Of a DNA stretch of 64,000 nucleotides, positions 63,898 to 64,000 are shown in pieces (positions within the stretch are counted from its first letter, which is position 1; every line of letters starts with the position of its first letter). Made by a program: the position numbers and the translations under genes. The stretch is from Ginsengibacter hankyongi. GTDB taxonomy: Bacteria; Bacteroidota; Bacteroidia; Chitinophagales; Chitinophagaceae. The stretch spans positions 164,900 through 228,899 of the forward strand of contig NZ_VYQF01000006.1 of assembly GCF_008710285.1 (NCBI RefSeq). Reading direction: 5' to 3'. The notes below the pieces were generated by a model. It searched no databases and was not told the DNA's origin. It saw only the letters and a list, made by a program, of their open reading frames with translations.

Positions 63898-64000
63898 AAA
63901 TAGCTTTTTAAATTAACTCATTCTGACTCGTCCTAAAAAAAGTTTACAGGTTAAAAGATAAATTCTGCAATAGGTTTACAGGATAATTTTCATTTTTCTT

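Noticed and set aside
1..64000. CRISPR arrays, prophage, conjugative or restriction/defence islands
   Set aside because: No cas genes, integrases, phage structural genes, relaxases, restriction enzymes or spacer-repeat arrays were seen; the 22-bp array has no unique spacers.

Overview
The window looks like a chromosomal piece of an AT-rich member of the Bacteroidota, most likely family Chitinophagaceae. The evidence is the gene content: LytS/LytTR two-component genes, a PorW/SprE-like type IX secretion protein and a T9SS-sorted ELWxxDGT repeat protein, DUF2911, DUF4954, DUF4197, Porin_10 and OMP_b-brl_3 barrels, GH97, a long Lgt, and TAnnTTTG-type -7 promoter boxes. Non-ATG starts (TTG, one GTG) are frequent. 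No rRNA, tRNA, CRISPR array, integrase or complete insertion sequence was found. The species is an inference only.

Layout. 1-3.3 kb: accessory edge with an incomplete gene, a cassette-like hypothetical, a 220-bp array of 22-bp repeats, a fibronectin-III protein, a terminal-inverted-repeat element and a degenerate LuxR-type regulator. 3.7-5.0 kb: DUF421 membrane protein and a lipoprotein. 5.4-9.5 kb: signalling operon of two LytS-like kinases (the first frame-shifted and degenerate), a LytTR regulator and an outer-membrane barrel. 9.6-16.9 kb: the most unusual region, an esterase, two different ATP-grasp proteins, a GCS2-type carboxylate-amine ligase and a class-I amidotransferase-like protein, with a SnoaL/SDR pair and a 108-aa unknown among them; this resembles a small-molecule or peptide ligase pathway of unknown product. 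17-18.4 kb: ECF sigma and anti-sigma pair. 18.7-21.1 kb: GT2 and GT39 glycosyltransferases. 21-25 kb: sucC, DUF2911, a lipoprotein broken by an in-frame TAG, and a purine nucleoside phosphorylase. 25-30 kb: Porin_10 barrel, GNAT, ELWxxDGT T9SS cargo. 30-38.7 kb: SprT, AtpZ-type proteins, PorW/SprE, PBP1A, S1/P1-type enzyme. 39-44 kb: PspC, aconitase, a frame-shifted DUF4160 with intact DUF2442, a winged-helix protein, Bax inhibitor-1. 44-52.6 kb: GH97, SET protein, MgtE, GlmS, DUF4954. 52.6-58 kb: a multiply broken TPR pseudogene, a Tat-exported DsrE-like protein, an FAD oxidoreductase, an OMP_b-brl_3 receptor. 58-64 kb: Lgt, bacilliredoxin, Hsp20, arginine decarboxylase, rplT-rpmI, DUF4197 lipoprotein.

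Most of the window is ordinary core and envelope genes. The points worth a second look are the ligase cluster, the 22-bp repeat array, four damaged genes (two with single-base shifts next to homopolymers, which could be either real decay or sequencing error), several perfect long hairpins without U tracts, and a likely structured leader before rpmI.
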